DNA from: Vibrio marisflavi CECT 7928
GTDB lineage: Bacteria > Pseudomonadota > Gammaproteobacteria > Enterobacterales > Vibrionaceae
NCBI RefSeq assembly: GCF_921294215.1
Contig: NZ_CAKLDM010000001.1
Coordinates: 868,001-932,000, forward strand
Direction of reading: 5' to 3'
Length of the DNA stretch: 64,000 nucleotides
The notes below the pieces were generated by a model that saw only the letters and a list, made by a program, of their open reading frames with translations, ran no database searches and was not told where the DNA came from. Within the stretch, counting starts at the first letter, position 1, and each line of letters starts with the position of its first letter. Shown here piece by piece: positions 55,161-63,688 of the stretch. The translations under genes were made by a program, and so were the position numbers.

Positions 55161-55607
55161 ACTGTTTAGCGCCACATATTGGGCGTTACTGTCCTTCCAC
55201 CCGGAAATTCGATGGCTAGAATTGTGCTCTACACTGGTCTTAATCGCAGTAACTTGAGATGAACTCTGCGTCGACGGGATAGCTTGTGCATTAAGCTTAT
55301 TGCTATTCGGGTGAACTGGCTGGTTATTATCCGATTCTGCTCTCGATGAGCTCCATCGGCTTACGCCTAAATTCTCAAACGTCGAAGATTTATCTTGGCT
55401 TGCTGAAGAATCTGGAGAGCACTGAGTTGTCTCGTTTTTGCCACATTCACCGAACGCCTCTTTGAGATCAACTTGAGAAGTTGTTTGAAGCGTTAAACGA
55501 GAAGAAGACCCATTCGTATCATTTTGTAGCAGGGTCGCCATCGCTTGCGAAGGCAAAATTGTCGCAAGGATTGAGATAACAAAATATCTTAGAAAGCGAA
55601 TCGGCAT
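55149..55607 (-). CDS. vemP: VemP: secreted regulatory nascent chain controlling secDF2
   Basis: A 152-residue protein with a signal peptide (MPIRFLRYFVISILATILPS, cleaved near Ala24), a Ser/Gln/Asn-rich unstructured middle, and the C-terminus HRISGWKDSNAQYVALNSQ at 132-150 followed by two residues. That end closely resembles the arrest sequence of Vibrio alginolyticus VemP, which stalls on the ribosome near its C-terminal Gln until pulled by the translocon. Stalling raises secD2-secF2 translation when SecDF activity is low. Here the Gln150 codon is the likely stall point. The adjacent KDSNAQ differs from the KETNAM I recall for V. alginolyticus. No clear ribosome site precedes the ATG. Confidence 0.9.
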   Translation of the reverse strand: MPIRFLRYFVISILATILPSQAMATLLQNDTNGSSSRLTLQTTSQVDLKEAFGECGKNETTQCSPDSSASQDKSSTFENLGVSRWSSSRAESDNNQPVHPNSNKLNAQAIPSTQSSSQVTAIKTSVEHNSSHRISGWKDSNAQYVALNSQYS

Positions 55608-55743
55608 TTACAAAACGATAGTTATATAAAATCTAGCGTGAATACTAGGGATTCGCTTGTCAATCTGCAACTAAAATTTTCTAAAAGCGATTCTGGTGAT
55701 TTGAGTTGGCCAAATAACCACCTGATTTTCTAATAACTCAATA

Positions 55744-56409
55744 TCATTCAAATATCTGCCCTGTTTTGACGTCTAGGTAGATTTTATTAGATAGCTGTAG
55801 TCCGCCACAGTATACAAAATAGACTTCTCTATCCTTGTATTTAACAGATTTCACCCACCCTTCCAATTCCTGGAAATCTTGAGGTCGGCACTTGTCTTCT
55901 TTTAACAGTGTATCTGTTGCCTTTAGAAAAGCGGTTTCATGCAGTTTAAAGTCATCTGATTTACCAACAAATGAAATCAATGTTGCTCGACGTTCTTCCT
56001 CCGTAATGACGGGGGGAGAAGTGGCAAGGCCTACCATTGGTAACCAATCAGCCTCTTCTTTCCCTCCCTTGGAATAGACGTAATATCGAGAAATTCTGCC
56101 CCAGTCGCCTTTTCGCTCCAAAATCGTCACTTTCTCCCCTCGATACATATGATCATTGATAAACGCATCGTAGCTAGGGCCATCGCGGACACCTAACTCT
56201 TCGGTACTAACAAAGTATTCAGTAATAGGCTTCGGTGGCGGTGCTTTCTTTTCTTCTGTTTTGACTGGCTCTTTTTTTGGCTTTTCAATTTTTTTAGGCT
56301 TTTGAAGTTTTTTTGCGTCTTGCTCAGGCTTCAAAACAAAAATGTAATAGCCTCCACCAGCGCAGGCAAGCCCGAGAACAAGCAGTAACACCATCAACAA
56401 TTTTTTCAT
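55744..56409 (-). CDS. Membrane-anchored SH3-like domain protein
   Basis: A 221-residue protein from the ATG at 56409. One N-terminal membrane anchor (LLMVLLLVLGLACAGGGYYI) is followed by a Lys/Pro/Glu-rich linker (residues 35-65). A bacterial SH3-like domain lies at about 70-125 (FVSTEELGVRDGPSYDAF, VTILERKGDWGRISR). The C-terminal region has Cys residues in DKCRPQDF and VYCGG, possibly disulfide-bonded. SH3b domains often bind cell wall or peptides. It is upstream of vemP on the same strand, 136 bases apart. Function unknown. Confidence 0.75.
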   Translation of the reverse strand: MKKLLMVLLLVLGLACAGGGYYIFVLKPEQDAKKLQKPKKIEKPKKEPVKTEEKKAPPPKPITEYFVSTEELGVRDGPSYDAFINDHMYRGEKVTILERKGDWGRISRYYVYSKGGKEEADWLPMVGLATSPPVITEEERRATLISFVGKSDDFKLHETAFLKATDTLLKEDKCRPQDFQELEGWVKSVKYKDREVYFVYCGGLQLSNKIYLDVKTGQIFE

Positions 56410-56499
56410 GAAGCACTTCTCCAAAATATCGAGAGGTAAGGCTGATATTTTTCCCTATACTTACAATTATCACATAAACAACGTGCGTTGGATCACCTA

Positions 56500-57060
56500 A
56501 TGACTTGGCGACACATCACTCTTACTATAGCGACCATTGTTGCAGTAGCTTTACCTTCATGGGTAAAGGGTGAGCATTGCCGAGAAAATAGCTGGAATCA
56601 AGCGCTAGAGAAACAGCAACAACTGGATGATTGGTACAACAAGCACGCATCTTCCTTCAACCAAATGTTATATCTACATCGTCAAAAAAACTTTCTACAT
56701 CAACAATTTTCAATAACGGAGTTGAAGCAGTTTTGGTTACCTCAAAACGGCAGCTTGCAACTAAAGGTCAGCCAGCAGATATACAACGCCAATATGGTTG
56801 TCTCTCAGCTTCAAGAAGAAGAGACTCACTTACGCGCAAGTCTACCTAATGTGCAGGAAATGCAGAAGCAATGGGAACAGATTTCTTCACATTGTGATGA
56901 AGCAAAATTGGTAAGAAATGCCATTACTAGTACGCACTACGCACTCAGCAATTACAAACTAGAGAAAGACCTTACCACTCTGATCAATAAAGTTGGCTAT
57001 TTGAAATCTCTTTATCAGCAAGAAGCTGATTTACTTCAAGAGATACTCACCGAACAATAA
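56500..57060 (+). CDS. Secreted coiled-coil protein of unknown function
   Basis: A 186-residue protein with a signal peptide (MTWRHITLTIATIVAVALPS) and a mature part that is nearly all alpha-helical and Gln/Leu-rich, with long coiled-coil stretches (ALEKQQQLDDWYNKHASSF; LKSLYQQEADLLQEILTEQ). It has two cysteines (EHCREN, SSHCDE). I chose the ATG at 56500; a TTG at 56488 is possible. It is divergent, 90 bases away, from the SH3-domain gene, and the pair may work together in the envelope. I do not recognise the family. Confidence 0.65.
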   Translation: MTWRHITLTIATIVAVALPSWVKGEHCRENSWNQALEKQQQLDDWYNKHASSFNQMLYLHRQKNFLHQQFSITELKQFWLPQNGSLQLKVSQQIYNANMVVSQLQEEETHLRASLPNVQEMQKQWEQISSHCDEAKLVRNAITSTHYALSNYKLEKDLTTLINKVGYLKSLYQQEADLLQEILTEQ

Positions 57061-57118
57061 CGCACACTTTGCAAAATCTTTATGTTGCGAAACATAAACC
57101 AACATAATCAGTCTTTAC

Positions 57119-57177
57119 CAAAAAAGAAAAAACAGCCTGACACCCGGGTTGAAAGGGGATTCTGTGTCAGACTGTTT
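57119..57177 (-). terminator. Terminator of the phhA-phhB operon
   Basis: Long stem with arms AACAGCCTGACAC (57132-57144) and GTGTCAGACTGTT (57165-57177), one mismatch, 20-base loop. On the minus strand it is followed by CTTTTTT-type T-runs. It lies 31 bases after the phhB stop. Confidence 0.75.
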
Positions 57178-57207
57178 AAACCGTAAACTGTTACCTATGT
57201 GCGCTAT

Positions 57208-57543
57208 TTAATTCTCTATAAACTCATCACATTTAGCAGCGCATATAAAATCATTCTTGTGTAAGCCTTTGATTGAATGACTCCACCAAGTCACCGTTAC
57301 CTTACCCCACTCCAATAATATAGACGGGTGATGGAACTCTTGCTCAGCTAATTCTGAGACTTGGTTTGAAAAACTCCACGCCAGTTTGTAATTTTTAAAT
57401 CGGTACACTTTCTCTAACTGCGGTATGCCTTCCCTATCAAAAATCTTCCAATCATTAAGCTCAAGTATCAGCGATTGCCTTTCTGATTCTGAGAGTGCGA
57501 CTGACTCTTTACTACATGCCTCACATTGCAATTCATTCAGCAT
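57208..57543 (-). CDS. phhB: Pterin-4-alpha-carbinolamine dehydratase
   Basis: Regenerates the tetrahydrobiopterin-type cofactor used by PhhA by dehydrating the 4a-carbinolamine. The 111-residue protein ends with the dehydratase signature: EFHHPSILLEWGKVTVTWWS and HSIKGLHKNDF. The His pair and later His are the catalytic residues. I chose the ATG at 57543, preceded by AAGGAAG; it overlaps the phhA coding end by 11 bases, so the two are translationally coupled. Confidence 0.95.
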   Translation of the reverse strand: MLNELQCEACSKESVALSESERQSLILELNDWKIFDREGIPQLEKVYRFKNYKLAWSFSNQVSELAEQEFHHPSILLEWGKVTVTWWSHSIKGLHKNDFICAAKCDEFIEN

Positions 57544-58327
57544 TTGTGACTTCCTTTGCTTCAAATAGTGGTGGCAGTAACCCTGCCTTCATTGCCACTT
57601 CTACTTGTTCAATTAAGTTCACCTGACTCAGTCGGTAAAGTTCTTTCAGGTTACTTAATAGATAGTAGATGGGCTGCATAATATCAATTCGGTATGGTGT
57701 TCTTAATACAGTTTGTATATCAAATTCGGCTCTTTTCGGGGTGCAACTATCAAGGGAGTACACTGTTTCACCAGGTGACGAGAGAATCCCTCCACCGTAT
57801 ATCTTTGTCTGACCATTTTCTTTTACTAAACCAAACTCAACCGTAAACCAATACAGACGAGCTAAGTAAACACGCTTTTTCGCATCAGCACTCAAACCAA
57901 GTTTGCCATAAGTATGGGTAAAAGATGCAAAGTCTGGGTTGGTTAACATGGCGCAATGGCCAAAAATTTCATGGAAAAAATCTGGTTCCTGTAAGTAGTC
58001 AAACTCGTCACGCGAGCGCAAAAAAGTAGCGACTGGGAATTTGCGTTCTGATAACAATGCGAAAAATTTATCGAAGCTAATCAGAGCTGCTACAGGTTCA
58101 ACGCGCCAGCCAGTTTCCTTGACAAGAACTCTATTAATTTCAGGTAACTGTGGAACACGGTCGACTGGTAGGTTAAGCATTTCTAATCCATCAAGATAGG
58201 CTTGGCAGGCTCGATTCTGTATTACTTTCTGCTGTCTATCGACGAGATCGTGCCAAATACTATTTTCATCGTCATCCCAATCAACATAGCCTTGCAAATT
58301 GACTGGTTTGGAATGGTATTGAGTCAT
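57533..58327 (-). CDS. phhA: Phenylalanine 4-hydroxylase
   Basis: Non-haem iron, pterin-dependent conversion of phenylalanine to tyrosine. From the ATG at 58327, which has an AGGAGAG site, it has 264 residues, like Pseudomonas PhhA; a frame to 58387 adds 20 residues without support. Iron ligands are His and His in FHEIFGHCAML and Glu in FTVEFGLVKENG. INRVLVKETGWRV, YLQEPDFFHE and GILSSPGETVYSL are family landmarks. It is first in a phhA-phhB operon, divergent from acetoacetyl-CoA synthetase, with a TyrR-type box 91-108 bases upstream. Confidence 0.96.
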   Translation of the reverse strand: MTQYHSKPVNLQGYVDWDDDENSIWHDLVDRQQKVIQNRACQAYLDGLEMLNLPVDRVPQLPEINRVLVKETGWRVEPVAALISFDKFFALLSERKFPVATFLRSRDEFDYLQEPDFFHEIFGHCAMLTNPDFASFTHTYGKLGLSADAKKRVYLARLYWFTVEFGLVKENGQTKIYGGGILSSPGETVYSLDSCTPKRAEFDIQTVLRTPYRIDIMQPIYYLLSNLKELYRLSQVNLIEQVEVAMKAGLLPPLFEAKEVTNAE

Positions 58328-58417
58328 CAATACTCTCCTAATCCCTTCTGATACTTTAAGCCTATCTTTTTGATTTAATGGCGCCAATATCTGAGAACAT
58401 TTGCGAAAACCTACGCA

Positions 58418-58435
58418 TGTAACATTATATTTACA
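58418..58435. promoter_or_regulatory. TyrR/PhhR box between phhA and acetoacetyl-CoA synthetase
   Basis: TGTAACATTATATTTACA matches TGTAAA-N6-TTTACA at 11 of 12 defined positions. It lies 91 bases upstream of phhA and 146 bases upstream of the divergent synthetase, so one regulator could act on both. In Pseudomonas the TyrR homologue PhhR activates phhA. Confidence 0.72.
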
Positions 58436-58580
58436 TTAGACCTTTTTCCTATAAATATCATCTAGATGAAGGTGGTTATTTAGTTTGACTTTCTTATAAA
58501 ATGAAACAACACTTAACCTAAAATAACATCACGCTATTAAAGATTTCGACTAGCCGGCAAGCATAGGAATTGAATCAATC

Positions 58581-60557
58581 ATGTCTCACTCTGAACCAAT
58601 ATGGACCCCAAGTCGAGAGCGCGTAGAAAGCTCTAACCTGACCCAATTTATCAAGCATATAAATATGCAAGGTGAGGCTATTTCAGACTACAACTCTCTC
58701 CACAATTGGTCGGTTAAAGAAAAAAAGCGTTTCTGGCTAGAAGTCTGGCAGTACTGTGACATCATCGGTTTCATGGGAGATTGCATACATGGAGAAGGTA
58801 TCGCGAAGTGGGGAAATTTTTACCCTAGCCGCGATACGATATGGTTTCCTCAAGCACAACTCAACTATGCTGAAAACCTGCTTTCCTACGCTTTCCAAAA
58901 GCCCAATGAAATTGCCATCGAATTTAAAAATGAATGTGGCCAAAGTAGACAATTAACTTGGCAGAAGCTTTGCGACCAAGTGTCACTTATGCAGCAATGG
59001 CTAAAACAAAATGGTATCGAAAAAGGTGACGTTGTAGCGGGGTACTTACCTTATATACCCGAATCAGTTATCGCCATGCTGGCAACAACCAGCCTCGGTG
59101 CTATTTGGACCTCAACCTCACCCGACTTTGGCGTAGAAAGCGTCGTCGAACGGTTTGGGCAAGTGAAGCCAAAAATATTGTTTTGTGTAAATGGCTATAA
59201 TTTCAATGGCAAGACTTTCGAAATGCACGACAAGAATTCTGAAATTGTTTCCACAATTCCAAGTATTCGAAATATATGTCAAATAGAATATCTAGTAGAG
59301 AACCAGCAAAGCGAACCAAAAAACAGTAACTTTTCAGATTGGGAAGCAATATTATCGAGCTACATCCCGCGCGGGATTCGCTACCAGCGTGTCGCCTTCA
59401 ACGACCCACTTTATGTTCTCTACTCTTCAGGCACGACTGGCAAACCTAAATGCATTGTACACAGTGTCGGTGGAACTATTTTGAATCACTTAAAAGAACA
59501 CCAACTGCACTGCGACATACAACCCGGTGATAACGTCCTGTATTACACGACATGTGGTTGGATGATGTGGAACTGGCATGTTTCTTCTTTGGCAAGTGGG
59601 GCAACATTAGTCATTTATGACGGAAGCCCTGTACACCCTATCCCCAGTGTATTATGGCAGGTCGCACAAGAATTAGATGTCACTCTTTTCGGCACATCAG
59701 CAAAATACCTTGAAGCCATACAAAAGCAGCAAGTTAGCCCCAGCTTACACTACGATCTGCCAAAGCTGAGAACACTCTGCTCAACTGGCTCAGTGCTCTA
59801 CCCAGAGCAGTTTGAATTTGTTTACTCACATATCAAAGCTGATCTACATCTAGCTTCTATCTCAGGCGGCACTGATATATGTGGTTGTTTCGTTCTTGGT
59901 AATCCGATATCTCCTGTTTATAAAGGAGAGTGTCAATCTGCAGGCCTAGGGTTAGAAGTTTCTGCATTCAACGAAGAGGGCGAGCCTGTTGCTGAACAAA
60001 GAGGAGAGCTTGTATGCCTCAACAGCTTTCCAAATCAACCTCTAGGATTTTGGCAAGATGACGGCGAAAAATATCACAACGCGTATTGGGGCAAATACCC
60101 AAATACGTGGCACCATGGTGATGACGTCAAGAAGACCGAGACAAGCGGCTTTGTGTTTTATGGTCGAAGTGATACCACTCTAAACCCCGGTGGCGTAAGA
60201 ATTGGTACAGGTGAGATTTATCGACAAGTAAACCAGATTGATTCAATCCTCGATTCAGTTGCAGTTGGTCAGCTTGTCAACGGAGATGAACAAATCGTTT
60301 TATTTGTAAAACTTAACCCCGAACATAGTTTAACTGATGAGTTAGTTGGCGATATTAAAAAGCGCTTACGAAACCAGTGCAGCCCGCGCCATGTACCTTC
60401 AAAGATCCTTGCGATTAGTGATATACCAAAAACCAAATCTGGCAAAATCGTCGAGTTGGCTGTCAAGCAAGTGGTAAATGGGCAAACAGTGAATAACATT
60501 GGTGCTATAGACAATCCAGAGCTACTAGACGAAGTAGCCAAGCTGATTCACTCCTAA
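58581..60557 (+). CDS. Acetoacetyl-CoA synthetase
   Basis: A 658-residue acyl-adenylate-forming ligase that activates acetoacetate to acetoacetyl-CoA using ATP. The AMP-binding motif YSSGTTGKPKCIVHS is at about residue 282. The sequence also has the acetoacetyl-CoA-synthetase features FWLEVWQYCDIIG, TTCGWMMWNWHVS and SISGGTDICGCFV, and the adenylation loop YGRSDTTLNPGGVRIGT. The catalytic Lys is in KTKSGKIVE near the C-terminus. It is divergent from phhA and may use acetoacetate from aromatic amino acid breakdown, feeding the PHB pathway. A TyrR-type box lies between them. Confidence 0.94.
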   Translation: MSHSEPIWTPSRERVESSNLTQFIKHINMQGEAISDYNSLHNWSVKEKKRFWLEVWQYCDIIGFMGDCIHGEGIAKWGNFYPSRDTIWFPQAQLNYAENLLSYAFQKPNEIAIEFKNECGQSRQLTWQKLCDQVSLMQQWLKQNGIEKGDVVAGYLPYIPESVIAMLATTSLGAIWTSTSPDFGVESVVERFGQVKPKILFCVNGYNFNGKTFEMHDKNSEIVSTIPSIRNICQIEYLVENQQSEPKNSNFSDWEAILSSYIPRGIRYQRVAFNDPLYVLYSSGTTGKPKCIVHSVGGTILNHLKEHQLHCDIQPGDNVLYYTTCGWMMWNWHVSSLASGATLVIYDGSPVHPIPSVLWQVAQELDVTLFGTSAKYLEAIQKQQVSPSLHYDLPKLRTLCSTGSVLYPEQFEFVYSHIKADLHLASISGGTDICGCFVLGNPISPVYKGECQSAGLGLEVSAFNEEGEPVAEQRGELVCLNSFPNQPLGFWQDDGEKYHNAYWGKYPNTWHHGDDVKKTETSGFVFYGRSDTTLNPGGVRIGTGEIYRQVNQIDSILDSVAVGQLVNGDEQIVLFVKLNPEHSLTDELVGDIKKRLRNQCSPRHVPSKILAISDIPKTKSGKIVELAVKQVVNGQTVNNIGAIDNPELLDEVAKLIHS

Positions 60558-60565
60558 AAAAACAA

Positions 60566-60590
60566 AGAGCTCTTGCAAAACAAGAGCTCT
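60566..60590 (-). terminator. Terminator of the methyltransferase gene
   Basis: Perfect 10-base arms AGAGCTCTTG and CAAGAGCTCT with a 5-base loop between convergent stops. The T-run (TTTGTTTTTTTT) follows on the minus strand. It may also stop the plus-strand synthetase transcript. Confidence 0.75.
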
Positions 60591-60609
60591 AGCTTCTAGG
60601 AGCAGGCAA

Positions 60610-61194
60610 TTAGGCTTTTTTAGCTACACCCATCAGTACTTTTTTCACGCCTGTTTGCGTTTTTATTTCAAATGGAACGCTTACAGAAACAGATTCAAAG
60701 CCAACACTAGTCAATACTTGTTCGGTCTTAGCTTGTGTCATTCCAACACCCTGCTCGCCATCTTCTAACAACCAATCAAAGTGAACAAATGTCGAACCTT
60801 CGTCTAAAATGGCATAAATAATATCGGCAACTTCTGAAAAGCTTTTTAAGAAACCACAAACCGACGAAGCGACAACTAAATCAAATTGTTTACGAAATGC
60901 TGGATGCTGAGCTACAAGCCCTCGCGTCAACATATCTACAACTGGCTCAACATTCATGAGCATCTTCTTGTCTAGCTGTTCGATCATTGCTTCAGAGCTA
61001 TCCAAAGCAACTATATTTTTTACTAACGGCGATAACCTTTGACTAAGCAACCCTGTGCCACATCCAAAATCGAGCACCTCTAAATCCGTTAGCTCTACAA
61101 CTTCGCTCAGCGCTTTAAATGCATGATCTGCAAAGTGTATAGTCGATTCATCAAGCTCCCATTTTTCAGCGTAGTCATCCCATTCACTCGCCAT
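60610..61194 (-). CDS. Class I SAM-dependent methyltransferase
   Basis: A 194-residue protein. Motif I is VLDFGCGTGLLSQRL at about residue 40, followed by the acidic end of strand two in IVALDSSEAMIEQL and the motif-IV region DLVVASSVCGFL. It begins MASEWDDYAEKWELDEST, common in small-molecule methyltransferases of the UbiE/BioC type. Substrate is not evident. It is divergent from a LysR gene with 125 bases between, which may regulate it. Confidence 0.83.
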   Translation of the reverse strand: MASEWDDYAEKWELDESTIHFADHAFKALSEVVELTDLEVLDFGCGTGLLSQRLSPLVKNIVALDSSEAMIEQLDKKMLMNVEPVVDMLTRGLVAQHPAFRKQFDLVVASSVCGFLKSFSEVADIIYAILDEGSTFVHFDWLLEDGEQGVGMTQAKTEQVLTSVGFESVSVSVPFEIKTQTGVKKVLMGVAKKA

Positions 61195-61319
61195 AATGCT
61201 CTCCCAATTTACATTCTGCTTGGTTTGTATGCCAAGCGACTATCAATGTTATATCACCTTAAAAGACAATTTGGAAAAATTTGTTTATTATTCAGGTACT
61301 CACTATTTAAGAGCGTATT

Positions 61320-62198
61320 ATGAATCTTTCTCAAGTCGAAGCCTTTTGTACAATTGCCGATACCGGTTCTGTTTCTCAAGCTGCTCGGCAGCTCAATTGT
61401 AACCGAACCAAACTAAGTATGGCTATAAAAGCATTAGAAAAAGAGTTAGATACTGAGCTTTTTGCACGAAGTGGTAATAAATTAACCTTATCTGAAGCTG
61501 GAAAAGCCATTTATAAAGACTGTGAGAACTTACTAGCCACATCAGCCCGAATTAAACAAACCTGCTCACAAGTATCTGGTGAGTTCAACGCAGAAGTTTG
61601 GATTGCTCGTGATGACTCCCTACCAGATGAGCTATGGCAAGACTTAACACACCGACTAAATAACAACTTCCCAGCCACTTCATTCAATATTGTTCTAGCT
61701 TCTACCGGTGATCTCGCCAACTTAGTCGCGACCCAACAGGTTGATTTTGCGTTTGGTGTCGATTATGAACGCGTCGACGACCCAAAAATCACCTACAACC
61801 CGCTCGGCAAAATTCGCATGATGTCAGTTTGCAGCGGTGAACATTCCTTGTGCAAACTGCGAAGAGTCTCGGATGAAGTCCTTCGTGATGAAATGCAGGC
61901 AGTGATGGTTTACCTAAATGAAAAAGACAACCCTGAGCTGCAACCATTTTCGACACGATACATAGGCTTTTCTAGCTTTGACTATATGCTTAACACCATA
62001 TTAACGGAAGATGCATGGGGAGTATTACCGGAGCCACTAATACGCCATCATCTGCGTCAACAAAACTTAGCAGTTATTCGCCATACCTATGGGCTAACAC
62101 AAGAGGACTACTGCATGTTTACTGCATCGGGTATGCAGGAGCACCCCGGAATGACTTGGCTTGCAGATAAACTCAATGAATTTTTATTTGATTTTTAG
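61320..62198 (+). CDS. LysR family regulator
   Basis: A 292-residue LysR-type regulator: helix-turn-helix SVSQAARQLNCNRTKLSMAI at about 18-37 and a C-terminal effector domain (about 90-290) less typical in sequence. It begins MNLSQVEAFCTIADTGS. It is divergent from the SAM methyltransferase gene, its most likely target, and about 200 bases upstream of a CDF transporter. Inducer unknown. Confidence 0.88.
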   Translation: MNLSQVEAFCTIADTGSVSQAARQLNCNRTKLSMAIKALEKELDTELFARSGNKLTLSEAGKAIYKDCENLLATSARIKQTCSQVSGEFNAEVWIARDDSLPDELWQDLTHRLNNNFPATSFNIVLASTGDLANLVATQQVDFAFGVDYERVDDPKITYNPLGKIRMMSVCSGEHSLCKLRRVSDEVLRDEMQAVMVYLNEKDNPELQPFSTRYIGFSSFDYMLNTILTEDAWGVLPEPLIRHHLRQQNLAVIRHTYGLTQEDYCMFTASGMQEHPGMTWLADKLNEFLFDF

Positions 62199-62396
62199 AA
62201 GCATTTAGGCAAGTTTTCCCTCTTAATATAAGACCGTTCAAAAAACACTCACAGTCAATTTATTTGACACCCGTAATATTTTTATCCCTTTGTTTTTAAA
62301 GAGATTAATCAATCTTAGCAACATACCCACATTAAAAGACCAAGATGTCATTTGTATATTTCTACATATACGTAACAATAACAGTGTGTTCCTAAT

Positions 62397-63302
62397 ATGG
62401 TTGATTATATGTGTGCTAAAACAAGCTTAAACGAAAAAAGACTCCTTACTTTTTCAGCACTTGGCGCAGCTGGCTTTGCATTCGGAGGACTCGTTTTAGG
62501 TTTACTCGCTAGCTCGATAGTTATCATGTTTGACGGTGTTTACTCATTGGTCAGCCTACTGTTAACATTATTGTCACTAGCGGCTGCTCGATATATTCAA
62601 TCTCCAGCGAAAAACCATTTCCCATTTGGTAAAGCAATGCTTGAACCTGTGGTGATTGCCATCAAAGGCGCCGTTATTCTCGTGGTTGTTGGCACTTCAA
62701 TATACTCTGCAGTTATCGCAATGTTTAGCGGTGGTCGCCCCGTTGATACATCTTTAGCCACTCTTTTTGGCTTTGTGAGCACATTGGCATGCGGCTACGT
62801 ATGGTGGTCAATTAAGCAGAAAAGTAAGCTCTATTCATCAGGACTAATTGAAGCTGAAGTGAAACAATGGAAAATGGATACGTTACTTAGCTTCGTTGTA
62901 ATGACAGGGTTTGTGGCAGCATGGCTAATTTCGAAATCTCCTTGGGCTCACCTTTCAGTCTATGCTGACCCAGCAATGATGTTATTGATGGCAGGTTACT
63001 TCATTAAAGTCCCTTTCGACATGCTCAAAGAAGCGTTCAGAGAACTACTAATGATGTCACCGAGCAAAGACTTAGTCCGCACTGTCAACAAAGGTTTAGC
63101 TGATGCCAACAAAGAAACAGAACAACACATTGAACTAGCTGGTGTTACGAAGGTAGGACGCGAACTAAGAGTCAATGTCGATATTCATTCATCAAGCAAG
63201 AACTTAGCTGTCTCTGAGGTAGAAAAAACACGTTCCGCAATCAAACGAAAGTTATCAAAAATTAAGCTAGATCTTCAGCTAACCATGAATATTGCAAGCT
63301 AA
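62397..63302 (+). CDS. Cation diffusion facilitator family transporter
   Basis: A 301-residue inner-membrane protein. Segments include LLTFSALGAAGFAFGGLVLG and SSIVIMFDGVYSLVSLLLTL; the metal-site Asp is in MFDGVYS and the second in VYADPAMML. The paired H/D residue usually found in segment 2 as HSxxD is replaced by DGVYS, so the metal may differ from zinc. A cytosolic C-terminal domain follows (ELRVNVDIHSSS). It belongs to the divergent cation transporter branch. A start at Met5 (62409) is also possible. A clear terminator follows. Confidence 0.82.
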   Translation: MVDYMCAKTSLNEKRLLTFSALGAAGFAFGGLVLGLLASSIVIMFDGVYSLVSLLLTLLSLAAARYIQSPAKNHFPFGKAMLEPVVIAIKGAVILVVVGTSIYSAVIAMFSGGRPVDTSLATLFGFVSTLACGYVWWSIKQKSKLYSSGLIEAEVKQWKMDTLLSFVVMTGFVAAWLISKSPWAHLSVYADPAMMLLMAGYFIKVPFDMLKEAFRELLMMSPSKDLVRTVNKGLADANKETEQHIELAGVTKVGRELRVNVDIHSSSKNLAVSEVEKTRSAIKRKLSKIKLDLQLTMNIAS

Positions 63303-63314
63303 TCCCTAAAATGT

Positions 63315-63340
63315 AAAAGCGCTTCACTTGAAGCGCTTTT
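63315..63340 (+). terminator. Terminator of the CDF transporter gene
   Basis: Perfect 11-base arms AAAAGCGCTTC and GAAGCGCTTTT with a 4-base loop, 13 bases after the stop, followed by TTTTT. Confidence 0.85.
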
Positions 63341-63344
63341 TACT

Positions 63345-63688
63345 TGCCCTCCATCTAAGACAATCTCACCAAAAAACAGCCAAACGTAGTGACAGATTTG
63401 TTGCGTTTTTCGATTGTAGTAATTGGCAATATGCGCAACTATACTCTATTAAAACTTCTACACAGATTACATCACACTCTTCATCATCACTTTGTTTTCG
63501 CTCTCTAATAGTTAGAGGCTATAGTAGATATGCAACCCTTCTATATACTTCAAGTTTTATATAACTACAGCATTCACATAACAACACCATATGTGTTGAT
63601 TTTCATAACAAATAAAATCAAGCTAAATCGACTTTTTCGCCAGTAAGACGCCATATCCCGGCAAGGCATTATTTTAAAGGATTGATTG
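63345..63688. other. Gap before the final gene
   Basis: No supported gene; short frames here have no ribosome site or recognisable protein. It presumably holds the promoter of the gene at 63689. Confidence 0.35.

Noticed and set aside
63328..63564. 78-residue plus-strand frame after the CDF gene
   Set aside because: Starts with TTG inside the terminator stem and has no ribosome site.
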